Below are positions 1 through 6,542 of a stretch of DNA of 8,289 nt, in pieces. The stretch lies in NCBI GenBank assembly GCA_947258895.1, contig CAMYKE010000043.1, forward strand, positions 1-8,289, read 5' to 3'. Under the pieces are notes generated by a model. It was not told the origin of the DNA and made no database searches. It saw nothing but the letters and a program-made list of their open reading frames with translations. Position numbers and translations under genes: made by a program. Source of the stretch: an uncultured Pseudomonadales bacterium. Lineage in GTDB: Bacteria > Pseudomonadota > Gammaproteobacteria > Pseudomonadales > IMCC2047. Each line of letters starts with the position of its first letter. Positions within the stretch are counted from its first letter, which is position 1.

Positions 1-899
1 AACGGTGGCAACTCCTCCAATACGTCCTCCGCGGTTTCCACCAGTTTTGCGCCCTGCCGGAGCAGCCAGTGACAGCCACGACTCAATGGACTGTAAATCG
101 AACCGGGTACTGCGAACACCTCGCGGCCCTGCTGAGCGGCATAATTGGCGGATATCAGAGAGCCGCTTTGCAACGCCGCCTCAATCACCAGCACGCCCTG
201 GCTAAGCCCGCTAACGATGCGATTACGGCGTGGAAAATTCTCACGGCGGGGCGGGGTCGACAGCGGAAATTCTGACACCAACGCCCCGCACTCGGCAATC
301 CGGCTTGCTAGCCGTGCGTTACTGCGAGGATAAACAACGTCGATTCCGCAGCCAAATACAGCGATTGTGGCTCCATCAGCGGCCAACGTGCCGCGATGGC
401 CAGCAGTATCTATGCCTGACGCCATGCCACTGGTAATGACCAGACCGGCCCTGCTGAGATCCCCTGCCAAACTGGCGGCGGTCTCCAGGCCAGCGGGGCT
501 GGCATTCCGGCTGCCTACAATCGCGAGCTGGGGCTTCGCCAACAGATTCGCGTCACCGACCACAAACAATAGCAGCGGGGGCGCTGCCAACTCCCGCAGT
601 GCGGGCGGGTACCGAGAATCATTGAGGGTAACAATGTGCCGGCCGGCATGTTGTCGCCAATTCAGGGCGGCGGCACGTTCCCTTTCACGGGCGTCCCGGG
701 GCCCCCTCGCACAGTCCAGCAGCGCTGCAATCCCCGCGGCGGACAAACCTGCAGCCCTAAGCTCGCTGGCCGAGACCTCAAACAGTTGACAAGGTTCGCG
801 CCAGCGCTGCAGTAGCTGGTGTTTTTGGGGGAGGGTGAAGTCACGTAACTGGTACAGGGCCAACCATGGCCCCAAATCCTCATCCTGTGAGTCGCACAT
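1..899 (-). CDS. dprA: DNA-processing protein DprA (Smf), C-terminus cut by window edge
   Basis: DprA binds incoming single-stranded DNA in the cytoplasm and loads RecA on it during natural transformation; it is also widespread in bacteria not known to be competent. Reading the minus strand from the ATG at 899 gives 299 uninterrupted codons running off the window. Residues 1-75 form the helical N-terminal (SAM-like) region. The Rossmann-like DprA domain follows, with GSRNAS (129-134), SGMASGID (157-164), a TIAVFGCGIDVVYPR stretch (178-192), SEFPL (209-213), FPRRNRIVSGLS (222-233) and GREVFAVPG (258-266). The C-terminal end, including any winged-helix domain, lies outside the window. The start is supported by an AAGGA ribosome binding site six bases upstream (906-910). 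The gene lies 113 bases downstream of the LysM gene on the same strand, so it is probably cotranscribed. One small oddity is GIDTAGH, where the family usually has Ala directly before the His. The family assignment is very secure; whether this organism is transformable cannot be seen. Confidence 0.97.
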   Translation of the reverse strand, partial: MCDSQDEDLGPWLALYQLRDFTLPQKHQLLQRWREPCQLFEVSASELRAAGLSAAGIAALLDCARGPRDARERERAAALNWRQHAGRHIVTLNDSRYPPALRELAAPPLLLFVVGDANLLAKPQLAIVGSRNASPAGLETAASLAGDLSRAGLVITSGMASGIDTAGHRGTLAADGATIAVFGCGIDVVYPRSNARLASRIAECGALVSEFPLSTPPRRENFPRRNRIVSGLSQGVLVIEAALQSGSLISANYAAQQGREVFAVPGSIYSPLSRGCHWLLRQGAKLVETAEDVLEELPP

Positions 900-905
900 A
901 GATCA

Positions 906-910
906 TCCTT
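906..910 (-). promoter_or_regulatory. Ribosome binding site of dprA
   Basis: The minus strand reads AAGGA, six bases before the ATG at 899. This is a good Shine-Dalgarno match at normal spacing and fixes the dprA start. The rest of the gap to the LysM gene (911-1012) holds a small inverted repeat, GCGTT (934-938) and AACGC (944-948), with no T-run after it. I see no convincing terminator, so read-through from the LysM gene into dprA is likely. Confidence 0.7.
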
Positions 911-1012
911 GATCTTCGTTATTCGCTAATCGCGCGTTACAACAACGCATTGAAAAATAGTTTTTGCCAGCTCACAGACGCTTCCGTCATGAGCCTTGCC
1001 GAGCAAGAGCTG

Positions 1013-2062
1013 TCAGGGGCTACGCAACTCGTCAAATACCGCCAGTGGGCGCTGGGCCTTCAGGACCAGCCCGTAACTCATTTTTTCGAAGACCCTGAAC
1101 ACCATCAAGATGCCACCACGCTCGGGCGGCAAGCTCACAACGTCATTGCGAATGCGGTCCTTGACGGCACCGGACATGTGATAGATCGCCATCACATTTC
1201 CCACTTCAATTTCATCGCGTTCACCCCGGTTGATAGCAACTACGTCAAATTGGCCAACCTTGCTGACACCACCCAACACGGAAATAATCTTGGCTTTGGG
1301 CTCGCTCTTGGGCGAACTCGGGAAAAAGGTCGGTACTACATCGACGACTTCGGTAGGCAGCAGGCGGTCCTGCAAGCGAATCTCCTCTTCGCTGCTGGCA
1401 AGGCGCATAACGGATACATCTTCATCCTTCTCTATGATTTTACCAAGACCAACCTCCAGCGCCTCGATGCCCAGCACTTCACCGGTATCGGGGTCTACAT
1501 AGGGATCGCCTGGACGATACACGCCGTAGCTGGAGTACAGGGATACGCCACCATCCTGGTAGTCGCGCGCATATAATTTATCGCCACCCCCGGTAATAAT
1601 ACGTCCCTCGTGCCCGGCTATAACATAGGTTGCCTTGGCCAAAACCTCGGCGTCCACCACCCGGCTGCGCTTGAGAAAGGCGCTGACAGCATCGAGCGGT
1701 ATCGCGGGAATAACCGTATCCAGCGGCTCGACCCGTGCCGTTGGGGTCAATTTTACGGTGCGGCTACCATCGCCGCGCTCCAGCATCAGGCGCGGTTCGC
1801 CGCCAATGTAGACGAGTCTAATGACATCGCCAGGATAAATCAGGTGCGGATTGGCTATTTGTGGATTGACATGCCATATTTCAGGCCAAAGCCAGGGGCT
1901 CTTGAGGAAAGTTTCCGAAATATCCCACAGCGTGTCTCCCTTGACCACCGTGTACTGATCGGGATGATCAAGTCTGAGCATATCTCCTTTTTCGTGTTGT
2001 GCAGAATACGCAGCAAACGACAAAAGCAGAACACTCAGCAACCCAACTAGTGCTTTCCTCAT
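1013..2062 (-). CDS. Secreted LysM-domain protein encoded next to dprA
   Basis: This is a 349-residue protein predicted to be exported. It starts with a Lys/Arg-containing N-terminus and a hydrophobic stretch (about 4-20) ending in AYSA, which fits a Sec signal peptide cleaved near residue 21. A single LysM domain follows at about 36-84, with the recognisable YTVVKGDTLWDIS start and an NPHLIYPGDVIRL end; LysM domains bind peptidoglycan glycan strands. The segment between the repeat's first helix and the NP motif contains SPWLWPEIW, typical of the LysM protein found beside dprA/def in many gammaproteobacteria (a Pseudomonas aeruginosa homologue lies in the same place). The rest (about 90-349) has no named catalytic motif. 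Its last 90 residues (VVAINRG, IEVGNVMAIY, GILMVFRVFEKMSYGLVL) look like a small beta-rich domain seen in other envelope proteins. The ATG at 2062 has a GAAGGA site eight bases upstream. The molecular role is not established; I infer binding at the cell wall. Confidence 0.9.
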   Translation of the reverse strand: MRKALVGLLSVLLLSFAAYSAQHEKGDMLRLDHPDQYTVVKGDTLWDISETFLKSPWLWPEIWHVNPQIANPHLIYPGDVIRLVYIGGEPRLMLERGDGSRTVKLTPTARVEPLDTVIPAIPLDAVSAFLKRSRVVDAEVLAKATYVIAGHEGRIITGGGDKLYARDYQDGGVSLYSSYGVYRPGDPYVDPDTGEVLGIEALEVGLGKIIEKDEDVSVMRLASSEEEIRLQDRLLPTEVVDVVPTFFPSSPKSEPKAKIISVLGGVSKVGQFDVVAINRGERDEIEVGNVMAIYHMSGAVKDRIRNDVVSLPPERGGILMVFRVFEKMSYGLVLKAQRPLAVFDELRSP

Positions 2063-2070
2063 GGTATGAA

Positions 2071-2076
2071 TCCTTC
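2071..2076 (-). promoter_or_regulatory. Ribosome binding site of the LysM gene
   Basis: The minus strand reads GAAGGA eight bases before the ATG at 2062. It is a strong Shine-Dalgarno match that supports this start and therefore the complete signal peptide. Confidence 0.7.
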
Positions 2077-2111
2077 AAATTCGAGTGTATATATAGCGGA
2101 ACTATAGTCTG

Positions 2112-2117
2112 TATAAT
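2112..2117 (+). promoter_or_regulatory. Candidate sigma-70 -10 element (TATAAT)
   Basis: This is an exact match to the -10 consensus on the plus strand. The overlapping minus strand reads TATTAT (2118-2113), also a fair -10 match, so the site could serve def, the LysM gene or both. The hexamer expected at -35 for the plus direction falls in the alternating AT tract and is a poor match. If used for def, the leader would be about 130 bases long. The region is AT-rich, so a chance match is possible. Confidence 0.35.
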
Positions 2118-2254
2118 AGAACAAATTTGCAACTATTCCTGTTAAATATAGGATTTAAACTTGTTTTAGCCAACAAAATTCAGTGACAATTTGGACACCG
2201 GGCATACTGCAGATTTCATCTTCGCCCTACACGCAAACCTGACATTTCACTACC

Positions 2255-2764
2255 ATGGCATTACTACATATCCTGAAGTTTCCCGACCCACGACTGCGCA
2301 AGGTCGCAAACCCTGTCGACGATGTCGATGATGACATTCGAAAACTTGCCGACGACATGCTCGAAACCATGTACGCAGAGCCGGGGATCGGTTTGGCTGC
2401 CACCCAGGTTAATGTGCAAAAACGTGTGGTGGTAATGGATTTGTCCGAGGAGAAGAATGCACCGATGGTTTTCGTCAACCCGGAGTTTGAAGTGCTTGGC
2501 GAGGGGCTTGAAGAAATGGAGGAGGGGTGCTTGTCTGTTCCCGGCTTTTACGAAACGGTTCGACGCCCGGATCACATTCTGATTAAGGCGATTGATCGCA
2601 ACGGCAAGCCGTTTCAGATCGAGGACAACGGATTGCTGGCAGTCTGCATCCAGCACGAAGTCGATCACCTCAACGGTAAACTGTTTGTAGATTATCTCAG
2701 CCCGTTGAAGCGCGACCGCATTCGCAAAAAGCTGGAAAAAGAACAGCGCTTGATGAGGCTGTAA
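2255..2764 (+). CDS. def: Peptide deformylase
   Basis: Peptide deformylase is a cytoplasmic metalloenzyme that removes the N-formyl group from the first methionine of new proteins as they leave the ribosome. The product is 169 residues, the same length as the E. coli enzyme, and starts with the typical [13 protein letters not shown]. All three family motifs are intact: GIGLAATQ (44-51), EGCLS (90-94, metal ligand Cys92) and QHEVDH (133-138, metal ligands His134 and His138, catalytic Glu135). This is the type I form found in Gram-negative bacteria; the usual bound metal is iron. It is the first gene of a plus-strand run and is followed 25 bases later by fmt, which performs the opposite reaction on initiator tRNA. 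The ATG at 2255 aligns with family N-termini, but no Shine-Dalgarno sequence is visible in the 25 bases before it, which is unusual for this window. Confidence 0.98.
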   Translation: MALLHILKFPDPRLRKVANPVDDVDDDIRKLADDMLETMYAEPGIGLAATQVNVQKRVVVMDLSEEKNAPMVFVNPEFEVLGEGLEEMEEGCLSVPGFYETVRRPDHILIKAIDRNGKPFQIEDNGLLAVCIQHEVDHLNGKLFVDYLSPLKRDRIRKKLEKEQRLMRL

Positions 2765-2777
2765 CCCTTTCCAAAAC

Positions 2778-2782
2778 AGGGA
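2778..2782 (+). promoter_or_regulatory. Ribosome binding site of fmt
   Basis: AGGGA lies seven bases before the fmt ATG at 2790 and supports that start. The AGGG part could pair with CCCT at 2765-2768, directly after the def stop. That stem has only four pairs and a nine-base loop, so it is probably too weak to matter. Confidence 0.65.
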
Positions 2783-2789
2783 ATACCAA

Positions 2790-3773
2790 ATGGAGTCTGT
2801 GCAGAATGCGCAACACTCGCTTCGCATCATCTTTGCCGGTACCCCCGATTTCGCAGCGGCAACCCTGGCGGCCCTGATCGCCAGCGAGCACCGGATCGTC
2901 GCAGTTTACTGCCAGCCGGATAGACCCGCCGGCCGTGGTCGCAAACTGCTCCCCGGGCCGGTAAAGACTCTTGCGGAACGGCATGGAATTACGGTGCGGC
3001 AGCCAGTCAGCCTCAAGGATCACTCGGCGCAACACGAACTCGAGGCATTTGACGCTGACCTGATGGTGGTTGCCGCCTACGGGTTGCTTTTGCCACCGGA
3101 AGTGCTTGCGACGCCGCGCTTTGGCTGCATCAATGTACACGCATCACTCTTGCCGCGCTGGCGCGGCGCGGCACCGATCCAGCATGCCTTGCTCGCAGGG
3201 GATGCCCAAACCGGCATCACTATAATGCAGATGGACGCCGGCCTGGATACCGGAGCGATGCTGTATCGCCTGGGCTGCGACATCCTGCCCGGCGATACCG
3301 GTTCCAGCCTTCACGACCGTCTCGCGGTACTGGGAGGGGAGGCGTTGCTCCACGTGCTGAATGACCTTCCGCACTTTCGGGATGGTGCAATCGCACAGGA
3401 CGAAGGGCCGGCCAGCTATGCTGCCAAAATTTCCAAGAATGATGCCGCGATGGACTGGTCACAGAGTGCGCTCAAACTGGCGCGCCAGGTGCGGGCATTC
3501 AATTCCTGGCCGGTGTGTTTCACCCAACTGCAAGGGAAACGGATCCGGATTTGGCAAGCGCAGGCGGAAAGCGCAGTGACCGGCGCGCCGCCCGGTACCA
3601 TTGTCGCCAGCTCGGCCACGGGCACCGTTGTCGCCTGCGGGGAAGGTCAGCTGCGCCTGCTGCGCATCCAGCTCCCGGGTGGCCGGGCGCTGCCTGTTGC
3701 GGACATAGTAAACGCGCATCGAGGCCTGCTTGCGCCCGGCAACCGGTTTGCCAACGCCGCTTCGCACCCATGA
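2790..3773 (+). CDS. fmt: Methionyl-tRNA formyltransferase
   Basis: Fmt transfers a formyl group from 10-formyltetrahydrofolate to Met on initiator tRNA, which marks it for translation initiation. The 327-residue product is slightly longer than the E. coli protein because of a few extra residues at each end. The N-terminal formyltransferase domain (about 10-215) has IIFAGTPDFAA (13-23), QPDRPAGRG (42-50), INVHASLLPRWRGAAPIQ (114-131) and MDAGLDTG (148-155). The catalytic triad expected for the family, Asn115, His117 and Asp153, is present. The C-terminal tRNA-binding domain (about 216-320) contains RAFNSWP (235-241) and ends with PGNRF. The gene sits between def and rsmB. Its stop codon overlaps the rsmB start in an ATGA, implying coupled translation. 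The start at 2790 is supported by AGGGA at 2778-2782. Confidence 0.98.
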   Translation: MESVQNAQHSLRIIFAGTPDFAAATLAALIASEHRIVAVYCQPDRPAGRGRKLLPGPVKTLAERHGITVRQPVSLKDHSAQHELEAFDADLMVVAAYGLLLPPEVLATPRFGCINVHASLLPRWRGAAPIQHALLAGDAQTGITIMQMDAGLDTGAMLYRLGCDILPGDTGSSLHDRLAVLGGEALLHVLNDLPHFRDGAIAQDEGPASYAAKISKNDAAMDWSQSALKLARQVRAFNSWPVCFTQLQGKRIRIWQAQAESAVTGAPPGTIVASSATGTVVACGEGQLRLLRIQLPGGRALPVADIVNAHRGLLAPGNRFANAASHP

Positions 3774-5068
3774 GCAGCCGGGTCGTGGCCGCCCGGACAT
3801 TGGTGGCGGTAAGTAACGACCGTCAATCCCTGAGCCAGGCTTTGCTCCGGTTACGTGCACAGGCAGGGTCACAGGATGGTGCGTTTATACGGGAATTATG
3901 CTTTGGCGTCTGTCGCTGGTACCAGCGCCTGCAGACGCTGGCAGCAACAATGCTGACCCGCCCACTCAAGCCCAGGGATGCAGACATCCAGGCTCTGCTG
4001 CTGCTGGGACTGTACCAACTACTCTTCACGCGAGTCCCGCCACATGCCGCGATCCACGAAACCGTGGAGGCCAGCAAGGCGTTGGGCAAACCCTGGGCCG
4101 CCGGAATGCTGAATGGCGTATTGCGGCGATTCGTCCGCGAACGGGCGCAGATCATAGGAGATCTGGCGCAGAACCCGGCTTTTCAATACTCTCATCCTGG
4201 CTGGCTGCTCAAGCAGCTACAGCAGGCCTACCCGGAACAATGGCCGCAAATTTGCGAGGCGAACAATGGCCGCGCACCCATGACGCTGCGGGTAAACTGC
4301 ACCAGGATTACTCGTGACGCTTACCTGCAGCAGTTGAGCGAGCAGGGGATAGCGGCACAGGCGACCAAATTTGCCGACAGCGCGGTCCAGCTGAAGCAAG
4401 CGCTCGAGGTCCACCTGCTGCCCGGCTTCGCCGAAGGCGTTGTCAGTGTACAGGACGAAGCCGCCCAGCTTGCCGCGAAACTGCTGCAGCCCCAGCCGGG
4501 AATGCGCGTACTCGATGCCTGCGCCGCTCCGGGGGGCAAGAGCTGTCATCTACTCGAATATCAACCAAATATTTCGGAACTGGTCGCGGTCGACCTTGCT
4601 GGTGACCGGACCGCGCTCATTCACGACAACCTGCGACGCGGCGGCTTGACCGCTACCGTGGTAACGGGCGATGCGGCCAGGCCGGCGCAGTGGTGGGACG
4701 GCCAGCCGTTTGATCGGATACTACTCGATGCGCCGTGCTCGGCGAGCGGCGTGATCCGGCGCCACCCCGATATAAAATTGCTGCGCCGCCAGCGGGATAT
4801 TGCTAAGCTTGCGCACCAGCAAATCCAGCTAGTCAGATCGTTATGGCCGCTCCTGAAACCGGCGGGCGTTCTGCTGTATGCGACCTGTTCGGTATTTCCG
4901 GAAGAAAATGAGGAGGTAGTAGCCCGTTTTGTTAGCGAACAGAACGACGCACAATCGCTGCGCATCGCCGCCGATTGGGGGCAATCGGGGCAATATGGCC
5001 GACAGCTACTGCCGCAAATCGCGGGCAACGACGGGTTTTATTATGCCACTATTCAGAAAGACGGGTAG
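3770..5068 (+). CDS. rsmB: 16S rRNA (cytosine-967 C5) methyltransferase RsmB (Sun/Fmu)
   Basis: RsmB uses S-adenosylmethionine to methylate C967 of 16S rRNA, a modification involved in ribosome function at initiation. The product is 432 residues, close to the E. coli length. An N-terminal NusB-like RNA-binding domain (about 5-130) includes RELCFGVCRW (41-50) and LYQLLFTRVPPHAA (81-94). The C-terminal Rossmann methyltransferase domain (about 165-430) has the SAM-binding DACAAPGGK (249-257), the acidic VDL (274-276), DAPCSASGVIRRHPD (320-334) and ATCSVFPEEN (371-380). Two conserved cysteines match the RNA m5C mechanism: Cys373 (TC motif) as the likely nucleophile and Cys323 (PC motif) for product release. 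I chose the ATG at 3770 because it aligns with family N-termini and overlaps the fmt stop as ATGA. The frame stays open upstream to 3515 inside fmt, but that part encodes no family sequence. There is no clear Shine-Dalgarno, consistent with coupling to fmt. Confidence 0.97.
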   Translation: MSSRVVAARTLVAVSNDRQSLSQALLRLRAQAGSQDGAFIRELCFGVCRWYQRLQTLAATMLTRPLKPRDADIQALLLLGLYQLLFTRVPPHAAIHETVEASKALGKPWAAGMLNGVLRRFVRERAQIIGDLAQNPAFQYSHPGWLLKQLQQAYPEQWPQICEANNGRAPMTLRVNCTRITRDAYLQQLSEQGIAAQATKFADSAVQLKQALEVHLLPGFAEGVVSVQDEAAQLAAKLLQPQPGMRVLDACAAPGGKSCHLLEYQPNISELVAVDLAGDRTALIHDNLRRGGLTATVVTGDAARPAQWWDGQPFDRILLDAPCSASGVIRRHPDIKLLRRQRDIAKLAHQQIQLVRSLWPLLKPAGVLLYATCSVFPEENEEVVARFVSEQNDAQSLRIAADWGQSGQYGRQLLPQIAGNDGFYYATIQKDG

Positions 5069-5071
5069 TTA

Positions 5072-6448
5072 ATGAAAATAATAATCCTTGGTGCGGGGCA
5101 GGTCGGCACGACCGTCGCCGAGACCCTGGCAGGTGAGGCCAATGACATCACTGTCGTCGATAGCGATTCGGTCAAGCTCGGTGAATTGAAAGATCGCCTC
5201 GATATTCGCACCGTGCTGGGCAACGCATCCTTTCCCAATATCCTCCAGCAGGCCGGCGCGGAAGATGCCGACATGATCCTGGCGCTCACCAGCGCGGATG
5301 AGATCAATATGCTGGCTTGCCAGGTAGCCTATACGCTGTTCCACACCCCGCAGAAAATTGCCCGCGTGCGTTCCCAGGAATACCTGGAGCGCGGCCGCCT
5401 GTTTAATCGCAAGGCCATCCCGATCGATGAAATTATCAGCCCCCACCAGGAAGTTACCAACTACGTGAGCCGCCTGATCAAGAACCCCGGCGCCTTGCAA
5501 GTGGTCAATTTCGCCGGCGGCAGGGTACAGCTGGTGGGCGTCAGGGCCTATAGCGAGGGGCCGCTGGTTGGGCGCGCGATCAGCGCCCTGCGCGAACGCC
5601 TGCCCAAGCTCGATACCCGGGTGGCGGCGATTTTCCGCAAGGATCGCAGCGTCGTTCCCAGGGGCGATACGCTTATCGAGGCCAATGACGAGGTTTTTTT
5701 CCTGGCCGCGAGGCGCGACATTCTTAAGGTCATGAATGAATTGCGGCGCATCGACAGGCACTATCGCAGCGTTATGATCGTCGGCGGCGGGAATATCGGC
5801 GCTCATCTGGCCGAGGACCTCGAAGACGAGTACCGGGTTAAAATCCTGGAACGTGACTCGCAGCGCTGCCTGGTCCTGGCGGAGAAACTTGACAAGGCGA
5901 TTGTCATTCAGGGCGATGGCGCAGACAAGGAGTTGCTGCTGGAAGAAAACATCGACGGCGTCGACGTATTTTGCGCACTCACCAACAATGATGAGATCAA
6001 TATCATGACATCGATGCTGGCAAAGAACCTCGGCGCCAGCAAGGTGATGACCCTGATCAACAATCCGGCCTACGTCGACCTGGTGCAGGGCGGGTCGATC
6101 GACATCGCTATCTCACCGCAGCAAATCACCGTCGGCCGGCTGCTGCGTCATATTCGCCGCGGCGATATTGTCAAGGTGCATTCGCTGCGGCGCGGCGCGG
6201 CGGAGGCAATGGAAGTGGTCGCGCGCGGCGACCCGCAATCCTCCAAGGTGGTGGGGCGTGCGCTCGATGAAATCCCGTTACCCGAAGGTACGGTAATTGG
6301 CGCGATCGTCCGCGACAACGAGGTGCTGATCGCGCACCATGACGTGGTGATTGCCACCGATGACCATGTAATCCTGTTCCTCAATGACAAGAAAAAGGTC
6401 AGGGAAGTGGAGCGGCTGTTCCAGGTCGGACTGAATTTTTTCGGTTGA
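5072..6448 (+). CDS. trkA: Trk potassium uptake system peripheral protein TrkA
   Basis: TrkA is the cytoplasmic nucleotide-binding subunit that assembles as a ring under TrkH and gates potassium uptake in response to ligands such as ATP, ADP and NAD(H). The product is 458 residues, identical in length to E. coli TrkA, and is a tandem of two RCK units. In the first, the Rossmann fold starts with IIILGAGQVG (3-12) and an acidic residue at Asp30 ends the second strand; an RCK-C region follows (about 140-215, VVNFAGG to DEVFFLAA). The second unit has VGGGNIG (237-243) with Glu260 in the matching position, then RCK-C (about 365-450) ending DKKKVREVERLF. It starts three bases after the rsmB stop without a strong ribosome binding site, so coupling to rsmB translation is likely. 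trkH follows after 94 bases. A run of seven T residues (5694-5700) lies within a VFF stretch, but the frame is continuous through it. Confidence 0.98.
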   Translation: MKIIILGAGQVGTTVAETLAGEANDITVVDSDSVKLGELKDRLDIRTVLGNASFPNILQQAGAEDADMILALTSADEINMLACQVAYTLFHTPQKIARVRSQEYLERGRLFNRKAIPIDEIISPHQEVTNYVSRLIKNPGALQVVNFAGGRVQLVGVRAYSEGPLVGRAISALRERLPKLDTRVAAIFRKDRSVVPRGDTLIEANDEVFFLAARRDILKVMNELRRIDRHYRSVMIVGGGNIGAHLAEDLEDEYRVKILERDSQRCLVLAEKLDKAIVIQGDGADKELLLEENIDGVDVFCALTNNDEINIMTSMLAKNLGASKVMTLINNPAYVDLVQGGSIDIAISPQQITVGRLLRHIRRGDIVKVHSLRRGAAEAMEVVARGDPQSSKVVGRALDEIPLPEGTVIGAIVRDNEVLIAHHDVVIATDDHVILFLNDKKKVREVERLFQVGLNFFG

Positions 6449-6542
6449 AACCATGATCAGCACCTCTCGCTATCCAGCAGCACGTGCCGCCGAACGAAGC
6501 GCCGGCGCCCCACCCGCAAGCCCGGCCGGGAGCCGCTGACCC
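6449..6542 (+). other. trkA-trkH gap with palindromes and a 28-codon ORF
   Basis: This short GC-rich gap holds an ATG ORF at 6453-6539 encoding 28 residues, rich in Ala, Pro, Ser and Arg, whose TGA ends three bases before the trkH start. I know of no matching peptide family and see no Shine-Dalgarno before its ATG, so it may be chance. Two perfect 10-base palindromes are present: GCGCCGGCGC (6499-6508) and CCCGGCCGGG (6521-6530). CCGGC (6502-6506) could also pair with GCCGG (6525-6529), which would cover part of the trkH ribosome binding site. There is no T-run, so this does not look like a terminator, and trkH is probably transcribed with trkA. Confidence 0.3.
6528..6532 (+). promoter_or_regulatory. 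Ribosome binding site of trkH
   Basis: GGGAG lies ten bases before the trkH ATG at 6543, slightly long but usable spacing. Its first three bases belong to the CCCGGCCGGG palindrome, so access could depend on local folding or on translation of the short ORF upstream. Confidence 0.5.

Larger units (their letters stand above)
2063..2254. promoter_or_regulatory. Divergent promoter region between the LysM gene and def
   Basis: This 192-base gap separates two outward-facing transcription units, so both promoters should lie here. It is clearly more AT-rich than the genes around it, especially at 2077-2180. It contains an alternating TATATATA tract (2088-2095), a TATAGT (2103-2108) and a perfect TATAAT (2112-2117). 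Weaker elements closer to def are TTGGAC (2191-2196) and TTTCAT (2214-2219), 17 bases apart. No -35 close to TTGACA stands at the right distance from the TATAAT on either strand, so the exact promoters are uncertain. I see no obvious regulator operator or riboswitch. Confidence 0.7.

Noticed and set aside
911..950. A possible separate dprA promoter (minus strand TTGTTG and AATAAC, 16 bases apart) and a small inverted repeat at 934-948.
   Set aside because: Both hexamers are weak matches and the hairpin has only five pairs without a T-run. Neither stands out from background.
950..2050. Two long plus-strand ORFs (950-1576, 208 codons; 1610-2050, 146 codons) that together cover most of the LysM gene on the opposite strand.
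   Set aside because: The minus-strand LysM protein has a signal peptide, a clear LysM domain and a ribosome binding site. The plus-strand products show no recognisable domain and are explained as antisense frames left open by codon bias.
2765..2781. A hairpin between CCCT after the def stop and AGGG in the fmt ribosome binding site.
   Set aside because: Only four base pairs with a nine-base loop; too unstable to propose as a regulator.
2264..2830. A 188-codon minus-strand ORF across def.
   Set aside because: It lies fully opposite def, whose three catalytic motifs are intact, and its own product has no recognisable motif.
3515..3769. An open extension of the rsmB frame 85 codons upstream of the chosen start, inside fmt.
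   Set aside because: The extension is Arg/Ala/Pro-rich, typical of a shifted frame in GC-rich DNA, and has no counterpart in RsmB proteins. The ATG overlapping the fmt stop gives the expected family length.
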